Assembly (NCBI GenBank): GCA_023460955.1
Contig: JAEWOH010000018.1
Coordinates: forward strand, 124,001-188,000
Direction of reading: 5' to 3'
Length of the DNA stretch: 64,000 nt
From: Bacillota bacterium
GTDB lineage: Bacteria > Bacillota > Clostridia > Acetivibrionales > DSM-1351
Both the position numbers and the translations under genes were made by a program. Positions 51,678-60,667 of this stretch are shown here, piece by piece. The stretch's first letter is position 1; each line of letters begins with the position of its first letter. Below the pieces are notes generated by a model. It made no database searches and had not been told where the DNA came from. It saw only the letters and a list, made by a program, of their open reading frames with translations.

Positions 51678-52697
51678 ATGCATACGAATAAGCAAATTAT
51701 TGAAATTAAAGCTTTGACAAAAATATTCTCAACTCAGGAAAAAGAAGTAAAGGCTCTGGAAAATATAGACCTCTCAATTGGTGAAGGTGCCGTATTCGGT
51801 ATCATTGGAATGAGCGGTGCGGGTAAAAGCACACTTGTACGGTGTATAAATTATATTGAGAGACCTACAAGCGGGAAAATCATAGTTGACGGAAAAGACC
51901 TTTCGCTATTAGACGAAAAGGAATTAAGAGAAGTCAGACGTTCCATGGGTATGATTTTTCAGCAGTTCAATCTGCTTATGCAAAGGACTGCCGAAGAAAA
52001 TATTACCTTTCCCTTGGAAGTGTCGGGCATGAAAAAAAGCGAGGCACGGATAAGAGCTAAGGAACTTCTGGAGATTGTGGGCCTGTCTGATAAGGCAGCT
52101 GCTTATCCGGCACAGCTTTCAGGAGGCCAAAAGCAGAGAATAGCAATTGCAAGGGCATTGGCAACTAACCCTAAAGTACTTCTGTGTGACGAGGCAACCT
52201 CAGCACTTGATCCTTCAACTACCAAATCGATTCTTGAACTGCTCAGGGATATTAACAAAAGACTGGGTATTACAATAGTTATTATAACGCATGAAATGAG
52301 CGTAATTGAGCAGATTTGTACCCATGTTGCCATTATTGATGAAAGCGGTATTGCTGAGACAGGCTTGGTATCTGAGGTATTCACTCGTCCAAAGACGGCA
52401 GCAGCTCAACGACTTGTATTTCCGGATGGAAAAAGTGTTGGACAGTATATGGGAAAGCGCTGCTGCAGGATTGTTTTCGAGGGAAGTTCCTCCTTTGACC
52501 CAGTAATATCCAGGATGATTCTGGAATGTAAGGCACAGGTCAATATCATGTTTGCCGACATGAAGAATATTGACGGTAAGGCTTTTGGACAGCTAGTACT
52601 CCAATTGCCCCAGGAGGATGAGGTATCCGACAGGGTAATCCGGTATCTCAGGTCGCAGAATCTATCGGTGGAGGAGGTAAGCGGATATGTGGGATAA
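51678..52697 (+). CDS. metN: Methionine ABC transporter ATP-binding protein MetN
   Basis: A 339-residue ATPase with Walker A GMSGAGKST, Q-loop FQQFNLL, signature LSGGQKQRIAIARAL, Walker B LLCDEATSALDP and switch His in ITHEMSV. A C-terminal ACT-like NIL domain (about 265-337) binds L-methionine and transinhibits transport. The gene overlaps metI by 11 bases. metNIQ imports D- and L-methionine. GGAGGG precedes the ATG. The strong promoter and dyad upstream suggest control by the sulfur regulator encoded divergently. Confidence 0.95.
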   Translation: MHTNKQIIEIKALTKIFSTQEKEVKALENIDLSIGEGAVFGIIGMSGAGKSTLVRCINYIERPTSGKIIVDGKDLSLLDEKELREVRRSMGMIFQQFNLLMQRTAEENITFPLEVSGMKKSEARIRAKELLEIVGLSDKAAAYPAQLSGGQKQRIAIARALATNPKVLLCDEATSALDPSTTKSILELLRDINKRLGITIVIITHEMSVIEQICTHVAIIDESGIAETGLVSEVFTRPKTAAAQRLVFPDGKSVGQYMGKRCCRIVFEGSSSFDPVISRMILECKAQVNIMFADMKNIDGKAFGQLVLQLPQEDEVSDRVIRYLRSQNLSVEEVSGYVG

Positions 52698-53346
52698 TTC
52701 AATTGCTTCAATGCTTTTTATGGGTTTTTTAGAAACTCTGTACATGACTTTTTTTTCCACTTTGCTTGCTTACGTCCTTGGGCTTCCTCTGGGAGTGCTG
52801 CTGGTAGTCAGTGAGAGAAATGGCATTATGCCTATGCCTAAATTGAACTGGGTTTTAAATCTGGTTGTTAATGTATTTCGATCCGTACCTTTTTTGATTT
52901 TACTTATTGCTGTTGTTCCTGTTACTCGTTTTATCATAGGTACAACCATCGGTTCAACTGCAACTGTGGTACCACTGGTAATAGCAGCAGCACCATTTAT
53001 AGCAAGGCTCATTGAGTCCTCTATAAAGGAAGTTGACAAGGGTGTTATTGAGGCGGCCATTTCCATGGGCTGTAGTCCTTTCCAGATCATATGGAAGGTT
53101 ATGCTGCCTGAGGCAATACCTTCCTTGATTGTAGGAGCGGCCATAGCAACTACAACAATTCTGGGCTACAGTGCGATGGCCGGAATTGTCGGCGGAGGCG
53201 GGCTGGGAGATATTGCAATCAGATATGGCTTATACAGGAATGAGAACAATATAATGATTGTCACTGTTGCACTGCTTGTAATAGTTGTTCAGGTAGCTCA
53301 GGAAATCGGAATGATAATAGCAAAAAAGCGTGACAAGAGGAAATAG
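52687..53346 (+). CDS. metI: Methionine ABC transporter permease MetI
   Basis: A 219-residue permease with five membrane helices and the binding-protein-dependent transport EAA loop (EAAISMGCSPFQIIWKVMLPEAIPS, residues ~117-142). The start codon lies inside the end of metN, with GAGGAGG at correct spacing. It forms the translocation path with MetN. metQ follows after 75 bp. Confidence 0.95.
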   Translation: MWDNSIASMLFMGFLETLYMTFFSTLLAYVLGLPLGVLLVVSERNGIMPMPKLNWVLNLVVNVFRSVPFLILLIAVVPVTRFIIGTTIGSTATVVPLVIAAAPFIARLIESSIKEVDKGVIEAAISMGCSPFQIIWKVMLPEAIPSLIVGAAIATTTILGYSAMAGIVGGGGLGDIAIRYGLYRNENNIMIVTVALLVIVVQVAQEIGMIIAKKRDKRK

Positions 53347-53421
53347 GCATTAGTTGTTATCGGTTGAAGAAATAATTTAAAAGTATTTTCAATAAAATAT
53401 ATTACTTAAGGAGGGTTCAAA

Positions 53422-54231
53422 ATGAAAAGAAAATTATTTGCTTTAATTCTTACTTTAACATTGACTGCAGGAGTTGTTTTAACAGGCTGCGGAGCAAAGG
53501 CGGATAAGCTGGTTGTGGGTGCGACTTCATCGCCGCATGCGGAGATACTTAAGGAAGTTCAGAGTGTACTTAAGGAAAAAGGCATAGAGCTGGAAATCAA
53601 AGAATTTTCAGATTATGTTCAACTAAACCCGGCTTTACGGGACAAAAATCTGGCTGCTAACTATTTTCAGCACAAGCCATACCTGGATGATTTCAATGCA
53701 AAGAACAAGACTGACTTAGTATCGGCTGCGCAGATACACTACGAACCATTAGGACTTTATCCCGGAAAGATTAAGTCATTGGATTCTCTAAAAGATGGTG
53801 CGACAATTGCAGTGCCAAATGACACTACAAATGAAGCAAGAGCTCTTTTACTCCTTGAAACCTTAGGCTTTATAAAGGTCAATCCAGATGCCGGTCTTAA
53901 TGCAACTGTAAAAGATATTACCGAAAATCCGAAGAACATTAAGGTTAAAGAACTTGATGCAGCACAGATTTCAAGAACGTTACCTGATGTTGACCTTGCA
54001 GTTATTAATGGAAACTATGCCATCCAAGCTGGTTTTAATGTTGCAAAGGATGCTTTGGCAAAGGAAGAGGCCGATTCTGTGGCAGCCCAGACTTATGCAA
54101 ATATCATTGCGGTTCGCAAGGGTGATGAAAACAGAGAGGACATTAAGGCTCTCATCGAAGCACTGAAGAGTGAAAAAGTTAAGAAGTTTATTGAAGAAAA
54201 ATATCAGGGAGCAGTTGTACCATTGTTTTAA
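53422..54231 (+). CDS. metQ: Methionine-binding lipoprotein MetQ
   Basis: A 269-residue NlpA-family lipoprotein with lipobox VLTGC (Cys23). Motifs VGATSSPHAEIL, LNPALRDKNLAANYFQHKPYLDDFN and EPLGLYPGKIKSLD are characteristic of MetQ. It delivers methionine to MetI/MetN from the cell surface. AAGGAGG precedes the ATG. A terminator lies 50 bp behind the stop, closing the metNIQ operon. Confidence 0.95.
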   Translation: MKRKLFALILTLTLTAGVVLTGCGAKADKLVVGATSSPHAEILKEVQSVLKEKGIELEIKEFSDYVQLNPALRDKNLAANYFQHKPYLDDFNAKNKTDLVSAAQIHYEPLGLYPGKIKSLDSLKDGATIAVPNDTTNEARALLLLETLGFIKVNPDAGLNATVKDITENPKNIKVKELDAAQISRTLPDVDLAVINGNYAIQAGFNVAKDALAKEEADSVAAQTYANIIAVRKGDENREDIKALIEALKSEKVKKFIEEKYQGAVVPLF

Positions 54232-54280
54232 ACGGTATATTATTTTTCGATAAAATATTAATAGAAATGTTCGAAAACAG

Positions 54281-54323
54281 AGAGCTTGAGCTAGTGTGAA
54301 AATCACTTCTCAGCTCTTTTTTT
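54281..54323 (+). terminator. Terminator of metNIQ
   Basis: An imperfect stem beginning AGAGCT and closing AGCTCT, followed by seven T residues. Confidence 0.8.
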
Positions 54324-54350
54324 ATAGGGCAAGTTAGAGCATACCTAATA

Positions 54351-54379
54351 TTGACAAAACGATAGGGAAAGTATATAAT
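54351..54379 (+). promoter_or_regulatory. cysK promoter
   Basis: TTGACA (54351-54356) and TATAAT (54374-54379), 17-bp spacer, a near-consensus sigma-A promoter. The initial transcribed region contains ACTTATATGATTAATAT, similar to ACATATATGATTTATAT found downstream of the metN promoter, a possible shared site. Confidence 0.75.
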
Positions 54380-54443
54380 TATAATAACATACTAAACTTA
54401 TATGATTAATATATTTGTGCAAGCACAGAGCTGTGAGGTAGAC

Positions 54444-55376
54444 ATGTCAAAAGTATATAAGAGTTTACTTGAACTTATTGGAAATACACCTTTGCTGGAA
54501 TTAACCAGATATAATCAGGCTGAAGCACTTGAAGCTAAAATACTTGGAAAGCTTGAGTACTTTAATCCTCTTGGAAGTGTTAAGGATAGAATTGCGTACG
54601 GAATGATCAGGGATGCGGAGGAAAGAGGTTTAATAAACAAAGATACCGTTATAATTGAACCTACCAGCGGAAATACCGGAATAGGGCTTGCATTTGTAGC
54701 TGCAGCAAAGGGGTATAAATTGATAATAACTCTCCCTGAAAATTTCAGTCAGGAAAGAAAAAAGCTTTTAAAAGCTCTTGGGGCTGAGCTGATTCTGACA
54801 CCTGGCGCTGAAGGAATGGCAGGGGCTATAAACAAGGCTAAGGAACTGTCAGCTGCTATAGAAAATTCATTTCTTCCATTACAGTTTGATAACCCTGCAA
54901 ACCCTGAAATTCATAAAAAAACTACAGCTGAGGAAATATGGAAGGACACCAACGGTCAAGTGGATATATTTGTTGGAGGGGTAGGAACAGGAGGAACTGT
55001 TTCAGGCACAGGTGAAGCCTTAAAATTAAAGAATCCAGAACTAAAGGTTATAGCTGTGGAACCCTTTTCTTCTCCGGTTTTATCAGGTGGTGTAAAAGGA
55101 CCTCATAAAATTCAGGGGCTAGGTCCAGGTTTTGTTCCATCCATATTTAACCCGGTGATTGTAAACGAAATAGTTAAGGTAACAAATGAGGATGCATATG
55201 AAACCTCACGTAAACTGGCAAAGCTTGAAGGTCTGGTTGTGGGGATTTCGTCAGGGGCTGCTGTATATGCGGCAATGCAGATTGCTAGAAGACCCGAGAA
55301 TAAAGGTAAAACAATCGTAACAGTTTTACCCGATACCGGAGAAAGATACTTATCTACTGATCTCTATCATGAGTAG
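54444..55376 (+). CDS. cysK: Cysteine synthase (O-acetylserine sulfhydrylase)
   Basis: A 310-residue PLP enzyme joining O-acetylserine and sulfide to cysteine. The lysine of the Schiff base is Lys47 in GSVKDRIAYG; substrate loop PTSGNTGIGLAFVAA and phosphate-binding loop GGVGTGGTVSGTG are intact, and the C-terminal half has EPFSSPVLSGG. I use ATG 54444 with TGAGG seven bases before it; the in-frame ATG at 54402 has no ribosome binding site. In Gram-positives CysK also pairs with CymR as the cysteine sensor, and an Rrf2/CymR-like regulator is encoded 3 kb upstream. A perfect terminator follows. Confidence 0.94.
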   Translation: MSKVYKSLLELIGNTPLLELTRYNQAEALEAKILGKLEYFNPLGSVKDRIAYGMIRDAEERGLINKDTVIIEPTSGNTGIGLAFVAAAKGYKLIITLPENFSQERKKLLKALGAELILTPGAEGMAGAINKAKELSAAIENSFLPLQFDNPANPEIHKKTTAEEIWKDTNGQVDIFVGGVGTGGTVSGTGEALKLKNPELKVIAVEPFSSPVLSGGVKGPHKIQGLGPGFVPSIFNPVIVNEIVKVTNEDAYETSRKLAKLEGLVVGISSGAAVYAAMQIARRPENKGKTIVTVLPDTGERYLSTDLYHE

Positions 55377-55434
55377 CCCTCAAAGGTAACAAGGTTGATG
55401 CTGGACACGTCCTTACCAACTTTACGTTTAAATT

Positions 55435-55480
55435 AAAAAAGCAAATAAATCGCCTTAAACGGCGATTTATTTGCTTTTTT
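55435..55480. terminator. Bidirectional terminator between cysK and the sulfonate-type importer
   Basis: A perfect 20-bp stem (AAAAAAGCAAATAAATCGCC and its complement) with a six-base loop TTAAAC; A and T runs at the ends suit both strands. Confidence 0.95.
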
Positions 55481-55524
55481 CTACAGAAGTTGTTTCACTC
55501 TCCTGATGAGCTCTGATTTATAGT

Positions 55525-56514
55525 TTACTTCATGGCCTTTCCGGCGTAAGTATTATCCACTACTTTAGCATAAGGAGCTTTCTGTTTGAGCTGTCCCGCT
55601 TTATCCATAACAGTCTGCAGTAACTCAAAGGAGGTGTCCTTCATAACAGGGTCCTTACACCAGGCATCTATATCCTTGTATCTTTTTGCAACGGTTTCAA
55701 GAACAGCAAGATCCGTATCTGGGAACGAGGATTTTATTGCCTCGGCTATTTCTTTAGGAGAATGTGTATCTACCCATTTCTGTCCTTTATATATTGCATC
55801 TGTGAACTTTTGAATGGTATCCTTGTTCTTTTCTATGTAGCTTTTCTTTGCAAAGTATGCCGTATAAGGGATTTCGCCGCTTTCCTGTCCTACCGATGCA
55901 AGAATATAGCCTTTTCCCTCTTTTTCCAGAAGGGAGGCGGTTGGTTCGAACAATGTAACATAATCACCCTTACCGCCTGTAAAGGCACCCGCCATTAAAG
56001 CAAACTGTATGCTGGTGTCAACGTCCACATCTTTACCTGCCACCAGATTATTCTTGTTAAGCACATATTCAAGTGTCATTTCGGGAACACCGCCTTTACG
56101 ACCGCCAATGATGCTCTTTCCCTTCATGTTGCTCCACTTGAAGTCCGGCTCGGCTTTTCTCCCGACCACAAAGGACCCGTCTCTTTTTGTTAGTTGTGCA
56201 AAGACTACCGAATAGTCCTCTTTGCCTTCATTATAGACGTATATACTTGCTTCGGGGCCTGCAAAGCCGATATCACACTGGCCGGACAACACTGCTGTCA
56301 TTACCTTGTCCGCTCCCTGGCCATTTTGTAATTCAACTTCAAGACCAACATCATTGAAAAAACCTTTGTTTATGGCAATGTATTGAGGCGCATAAAATAC
56401 TGAATGGGTCACCTCACTTAATACAACTTTAGTCTTTTGTGTGTCTGTTCCGCATGCGCTGAAAACAAAGGTTACGCATAAAAGAACAGCAATTATCAGG
56501 CAAAACTTTCTCAT
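55525..56514 (-). CDS. ABC transporter substrate-binding lipoprotein (SsuA/TauA/NMT1-like)
   Basis: A 329-residue lipoprotein with lipobox VFSAC (Cys21). The SsuA/NMT1 fold is indicated by VFYAPQYIAINKGFF, GLEVELQNGQGADKVMTAVLSGQCDIGFAGPE (residues ~53-85), and KGKSIIGGRKGGVPEMTLEYVL. Relatives bind alkanesulfonates, taurine, nitrate or pyrimidine precursors of thiamine. The neighbouring sulfur genes favour an organosulfur ligand, but no sulfonate monooxygenase is present, and an anaerobe could not use one. It is encoded after its ATPase and permease on the minus strand. Confidence 0.88.
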   Translation of the reverse strand: MRKFCLIIAVLLCVTFVFSACGTDTQKTKVVLSEVTHSVFYAPQYIAINKGFFNDVGLEVELQNGQGADKVMTAVLSGQCDIGFAGPEASIYVYNEGKEDYSVVFAQLTKRDGSFVVGRKAEPDFKWSNMKGKSIIGGRKGGVPEMTLEYVLNKNNLVAGKDVDVDTSIQFALMAGAFTGGKGDYVTLFEPTASLLEKEGKGYILASVGQESGEIPYTAYFAKKSYIEKNKDTIQKFTDAIYKGQKWVDTHSPKEIAEAIKSSFPDTDLAVLETVAKRYKDIDAWCKDPVMKDTSFELLQTVMDKAGQLKQKAPYAKVVDNTYAGKAMK

Positions 56515-56584
56515 ACCGACCTCCTATCTGCGCGCCCTTCGGCACGCTTAAAAAATATGATTAATTAAGTTTCTTCACACAAAA

Positions 56585-57421
56585 TCATATATGTGTTTTA
56601 ACAATTAGCTTCTGGAGCAGGACTACGGCCTTATACATTATTCCTGCGGCAATGCAAAGGATTATTACACTGGCCATTACCAGATCCAGTTGGAATACCT
56701 GACCTCCGTACACAATTAAATAACCAAGCCCTGATTTTGATACCAGGAACTCACCTACAATAACTCCAACCCAGGAAAGACCTACATTTATTTTAAGGGA
56801 GTTGATTATTACCGGCAGGTTGGAAGGGAAAACGACTTTTGTAAATATCTGAAGTCTTGCTGCTCCAAAGGTTTTCACAAGTTTTATCTGTTCCTCATCC
56901 GTGGCCATAAACCCATTGAGTACTTCCAAAATAGAAACTATTATAGATATAGCAAGAGCAATAACGATAATAGAAGTGGTTCCGGCGCCAAACCATACTA
57001 TGAATATGGGACCCAGAGCAATTTTGGGTAAGCTGTTCAATATGACAAGATACGGCTCCAATACTTTGGATAGGAACTCCGACCACCACAAAATTACCGC
57101 GATAACTGTTCCCAGCACTGTGCCCAAAACAAAGCCTACAATAGTTTCAAAACAGGTGACTTCTATATGGTGGAACAGCTGACCTTCATTATACAATCTC
57201 ACAATGGTATTAATTATCCTTGAAGGTTGGCTGGTAATAAACGCATCAATTATCTTCAGCCGTGCGCAGATTTCCCAAAGAGCTATAAAAGCAATCAATA
57301 ATAAAATCTGAGTCAAACTGATAAGTACTTTTTTTCTTTTACGTTTTTTAAGATAGTCCAGCCGCTCTTTTGAAGGATTAAGCGTTGTTTGTTTGGATGA
57401 GTTTATTTTAGACATGTACAT
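56585..57421 (-). CDS. ABC transporter permease (SsuC-like)
   Basis: A 278-residue permease with an N-terminal basic segment (LKKRKRKKVLISLTQIL), six membrane helices and the EAA-type loop (KTFGAARLQIFTKVVFPSNLPVI, residues ~193-215). Start at ATG 57421 or ATG 57415; both follow AAGGAG and lie within the end of the ATPase gene (14-base overlap). It forms the importer with the ATPase and lipoprotein encoded on either side. Substrate class as for the lipoprotein. Confidence 0.88.
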   Translation of the reverse strand: MYMSKINSSKQTTLNPSKERLDYLKKRKRKKVLISLTQILLLIAFIALWEICARLKIIDAFITSQPSRIINTIVRLYNEGQLFHHIEVTCFETIVGFVLGTVLGTVIAVILWWSEFLSKVLEPYLVILNSLPKIALGPIFIVWFGAGTTSIIVIALAISIIVSILEVLNGFMATDEEQIKLVKTFGAARLQIFTKVVFPSNLPVIINSLKINVGLSWVGVIVGEFLVSKSGLGYLIVYGGQVFQLDLVMASVIILCIAAGIMYKAVVLLQKLIVKTHI

Positions 57422-58175
57422 CCAGCTCCTTCCATATGGTATTGAAATAATGCCTGAATTCCGGAGCCTCTCTGCTGCAAAAAGGAGTTCTGTTTTCACA
57501 GGTTAGCTTAATATCGTGTATACTTTTTATGGTCGCAGGTCTGCTGGACAAAACCACAACTCTGTCAGCCATGCTAATGCTTTCAGCAATATCATGTGTT
57601 ACCATAATTGCCGTTTTGTTTTCTTTTTTGATTATTGAGTAGATGTCGTCAGTTACTGCAAGCCTGGTTTGATAATCAAGGGCTGAAAACGCTTCATCCA
57701 GGAGCAGTATCTCCGGCTTTAGTGCCAGGGTTCTTATCAGAGCCGCTCTCTGTCGCATTCCCCCTGACAACTGAGAAGGATACTTGTTTCTGAAGTCATA
57801 AAGGCCGTAGGTGTCCAACAGGCTATTTACATAATCTATATTTTCTTTGGTTTTTATCTTTCTTATTTCAAGTCCCAGTAAGACGTTCTGGAGAATTGTC
57901 CTCCAATCAAAAAGATAATCCTTTTGCAGCATATAACCAACGCTTTCACAAGTATCGGTTATTTCTTTTCCGTTTATTGCAATGCTGCCCGCCGATGGTT
58001 TTATAAGGCCGGCAATTATTGAAAGCAGCGTAGATTTTCCACATCCGCTGGGCCCAACTATACAAATAAATTCACCTTTTGAAATTTGAAGATTAACGTT
58101 TGTAATGGCAGGTATTTCGCCATTGGGTGACTGATAGTTCATACCTATATTATTTATTTCTACTATGTAAGACAA
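57408..58175 (-). CDS. ABC transporter ATP-binding protein (SsuB/TauB-like)
   Basis: A 255-residue ATPase with Walker A GPSGCGKST, Q-loop MLQKDYLFDWRT, signature LSGGMRQRAALIRTL, Walker B LLLDEAFSALDY and switch His in VTHDIAES. The LLDEAFSALD and MLQKD.LFDWRT forms are typical of the nitrate/sulfonate/taurine importer group. It starts at TTG 58175, fixed by AGGAGGTG seven bases upstream on the minus strand. It is the first gene of the three-gene importer operon. Confidence 0.9.
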   Translation of the reverse strand: MSYIVEINNIGMNYQSPNGEIPAITNVNLQISKGEFICIVGPSGCGKSTLLSIIAGLIKPSAGSIAINGKEITDTCESVGYMLQKDYLFDWRTILQNVLLGLEIRKIKTKENIDYVNSLLDTYGLYDFRNKYPSQLSGGMRQRAALIRTLALKPEILLLDEAFSALDYQTRLAVTDDIYSIIKKENKTAIMVTHDIAESISMADRVVVLSSRPATIKSIHDIKLTCENRTPFCSREAPEFRHYFNTIWKELDVHV

Positions 58176-58304
58176 CGATAAACACCTCCTGCCATAACTC
58201 GGGTGTTATTTATTTCTAATATAGTATATAAATAGAGTATAGAATTGGTTAAAGAATATTTCCGACTGATTTTATAATTGAAGTTTTATTAATAAAATGA
58301 ATAA

Positions 58305-58338
58305 AAAAAAGCCGGGGATATTAACCCTCAGCTTTTGA
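58305..58338 (-). terminator. Terminator overlapping the end of the PQ-loop gene
   Basis: On the minus strand AAAGCTGAGGG and CCCCGGCTTT pair (with small mismatch) and are followed by T residues; the stop codon of the gene lies in the loop region. Confidence 0.8.
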
Positions 58339-58605
58339 CTCATTTGATTTTCTTTCATAGGCTCTGTTCCTATAATATATTACAATGTCGGTGGATACCA
58401 TAAACAGGTTGATTATGTACAGGACCATTACGATATCTCTGCTGTACAATATTTTATGTGTAATTCCTGAAAGATACCCGAAAATAACTATGTATAGGAA
58501 TAAAACACTTTTTCCTTTTGTACTTTTGGAGGTGTACGACTTTATAATCTGTGTAGGCCAGGCTGCTCCGAAACTCAGTAACATCAATGCTTCAAAAATG
58601 CTCAT
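58321..58605 (-). CDS. Small PQ-loop/SemiSWEET-like membrane protein
   Basis: A 94-residue protein with three membrane helices and the PQ-loop-like sequence FGAAWPTQIIKSYTSKSTKG (residues 11-30 here), resembling half-transporters of the MtN3/SWEET/PQ-loop group. I use ATG 58605, preceded by GAGGAG; a longer start at 58644 lacks a ribosome binding site. Half-SWEET proteins dimerise to carry sugars, but Pro-Gln is replaced by Pro-Thr-Gln, so transport is unproven. It is monocistronic, with a terminator overlapping its stop. Confidence 0.78.
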   Translation of the reverse strand: MSIFEALMLLSFGAAWPTQIIKSYTSKSTKGKSVLFLYIVIFGYLSGITHKILYSRDIVMVLYIINLFMVSTDIVIYYRNRAYERKSNESKAEG

Positions 58606-58731
58606 GTGTATTAACTCCTCTGTATAATTTTTGTTAATGTTCAAACATTATAAAAATTGAAATTTTAAATAGATATTTGAACAAAACTTCCGCAGAACTA
58701 ATTATACACCAATAGGGAGCTGTGCCACTAT

Positions 58732-59613
58732 TTATGGACAAAATTTCTTAAAAAATTGTTCGGAGGATACACCATGGGGGCGATTTTTTCGCTTTAGACC
58801 AAAAAGAGTATCTTCCTCGTCCTTATTTATAAGGTTTACACCCTCAAGGCAGGATAATGAGGCTTTAAACCCCAATTCCTTTATAATTTCCTTCGATTCC
58901 TTGCTGATAGCCCCGTACGGGTAAGTAAAAGTATTGGGTGTTATACCGCAATTCTGGGTTAATTTATCCTGAAGTTTACCTATATCTTCAATTAAGACCT
59001 GTCTGTAGTTTTCAAAGGATTCTCCCTTGCGTCTTTTGGCCCCGTTTCTTTTATTAAGGGAATGGAGGTTATAGGAGTGATTTTGAATTTCAAAGTAGCC
59101 TGACTCACTCATGATTCTTAATTGATCCCAGGAGGCATGAGCATAAGCCGGATCGTTTGTAGGATAAGGTTCTTTGGAAAAATCCTCTATATACTTGCCG
59201 ATAACAGAGAGTACTGCTTTCATATTGTACTTTTGCAGTATTGGCTGACCATATAGGTAATTGTTAAGATTTCCGTCATCAAAGGTTATAATTACAGGCT
59301 TTAAGGGAATGTCTCCATCATTGTAAACATAGTTTATCAAGTCTGTCATAGTGATTGAAGTGTAGTTGTGGTTGCATAAATACTTCATATCACTTTCAAA
59401 TTCACTGGGAGTAATTACATACTTCCCTAAATGGGAATTTTTCAGTACGCCATGATACATAATTATAGGCAATGCAATCCCGTCCTCGGTTATCTGACCA
59501 CCCTGGACATCGCCGAAAACATCTGTTGATGAGGACAACACAAGTGTTCCTGCCAAGCTTAAAGTAAAAAACACTGTTAATATAAGTGATATATATTTCA
59601 ATTTAAAAGTCAT
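58732..59613 (-). CDS. Secreted polysaccharide deacetylase
   Basis: A 293-residue NodB-fold enzyme with an N-terminal membrane/signal segment (about 7-27). The metal triad is present: Asp112/Asp113 in ITFDDGN, His179 and His184 in IQNHSYNLHSL; FTYPYG follows. It would remove acetyl groups from peptidoglycan or other cell-wall polysaccharide outside the cell. It overlaps the M23 peptidase gene by 11 bases and is likely translated from the same message, pointing to a joint role in wall remodelling. Confidence 0.92.
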   Translation of the reverse strand: MTFKLKYISLILTVFFTLSLAGTLVLSSSTDVFGDVQGGQITEDGIALPIIMYHGVLKNSHLGKYVITPSEFESDMKYLCNHNYTSITMTDLINYVYNDGDIPLKPVIITFDDGNLNNYLYGQPILQKYNMKAVLSVIGKYIEDFSKEPYPTNDPAYAHASWDQLRIMSESGYFEIQNHSYNLHSLNKRNGAKRRKGESFENYRQVLIEDIGKLQDKLTQNCGITPNTFTYPYGAISKESKEIIKELGFKASLSCLEGVNLINKDEEDTLFGLKRKNRPHGVSSEQFFKKFCP

Positions 59614-60667
59614 AGCCGCTATCCTTCTCCATTATATCATATACTCTGTAAAAATCTCTGGTTTCATCATCCTTAACTACTGCTGAACGGTTTTTCTGAA
59701 GAAGGTTTATTATCTCATAGACATTAATCCATAACTCATTTACACATTCCTTCTGAGATTCGTCAAAGATAATCTGCATTCCGAAATGAAGATGGGGTGT
59801 AGTTATGTTATTGACATTCTCTCTTGTACTATAGCCGGTCATGCCCAAATAGCCAATGACATCTCCTGCTTTAACAATCTTTCCTTCATATAGATCTGAA
59901 TGGAAAGGTCTGTCTTTTCTCAGATGAGCGTAATAGTAATATCTTTTCTGATCAAAGCTGCGGATTCCGATTCTCCATCCGCCATACATGTTCCAACCCA
60001 TAACTTCTACAATACCTGATTCTACAGCCATAACAGGAGTACCTATTGACCCCATAAGATCGTTACCCAGGTGCTTTCTTGCATAGCCGAAGGTACGTCC
60101 ATTTCCAAAATCATCGTAGTGGCTGAAACTGTAGCCTCTGGCTATGGGAGAAAAAACTTTAAGCCCGTATTTTTTTTCCCATTTAAAATTTCCGTTATTA
60201 TCGGGATCCTTTACCTGAACTTCGTACTCTCCTACAAAGTTTCCTAGAATTGCATTGTAGGCCTCATGATAATAGTTATAATATTTCAGATTTTCTGTCA
60301 ATTGCTCCATTGTCTGCCCCTTATTTAGCTTGGACACCAGTTCATCCATATCCTTTGCTTTATACTTTTTAAAGTTTCCGCCATATTTTGTCGCCAGATA
60401 TGACAGCAAATCCACCCAGTTTAGCTGAACCGCCTTGCCGTGGGATTTAACGTCAAGAGTTAGAGCTTTTTCCATGGCCTCGTAGCAGGCATTGAATTCA
60501 ACCCACTTTATAAACTTTCTCTCTCCTGTGGGATCGGTAGTAACTGAAAACGCCTGAGTGCCGATGGTTGATATTACGAAGGTGGAAGTGGTAAGTAAAC
60601 CCAGGATCAGAATAAATGCCAGGAAAACTTTATATAGTCGTTTAATGTATTTTGCGTCATTTCTCAA
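59603..60667 (-). CDS. M23-family metallopeptidase (LytM domain)
   Basis: A 354-residue protein with an N-terminal membrane helix (about 12-34), a ~140-residue helical domain unlike common LytM linkers, and a C-terminal peptidase domain with zinc ligands His199 and Asp203 (HLGND) and His294 of PHLHFG. It would cut peptide cross-links in peptidoglycan, or be a scaffold. The Asn in HLGND is in the normal spacing HxxxD. The pairing with a deacetylase is reminiscent of sporulation or spore-cortex operons, but no sporulation promoter was identified. Confidence 0.9.
   Translation of the reverse strand: MRNDAKYIKRLYKVFLAFILILGLLTTSTFVISTIGTQAFSVTTDPTGERKFIKWVEFNACYEAMEKALTLDVKSHGKAVQLNWVDLLSYLATKYGGNFKKYKAKDMDELVSKLNKGQTMEQLTENLKYYNYYHEAYNAILGNFVGEYEVQVKDPDNNGNFKWEKKYGLKVFSPIARGYSFSHYDDFGNGRTFGYARKHLGNDLMGSIGTPVMAVESGIVEVMGWNMYGGWRIGIRSFDQKRYYYYAHLRKDRPFHSDLYEGKIVKAGDVIGYLGMTGYSTRENVNNITTPHLHFGMQIIFDESQKECVNELWINVYEIINLLQKNRSAVVKDDETRDFYRVYDIMEKDSGYDF

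Noticed and set aside
55525..58175. Assigning the importer firmly as ssuABC (alkanesulfonates)
   Set aside because: No monooxygenase is present and the family also covers nitrate, taurine and thiamine precursors; the symbol was left empty.
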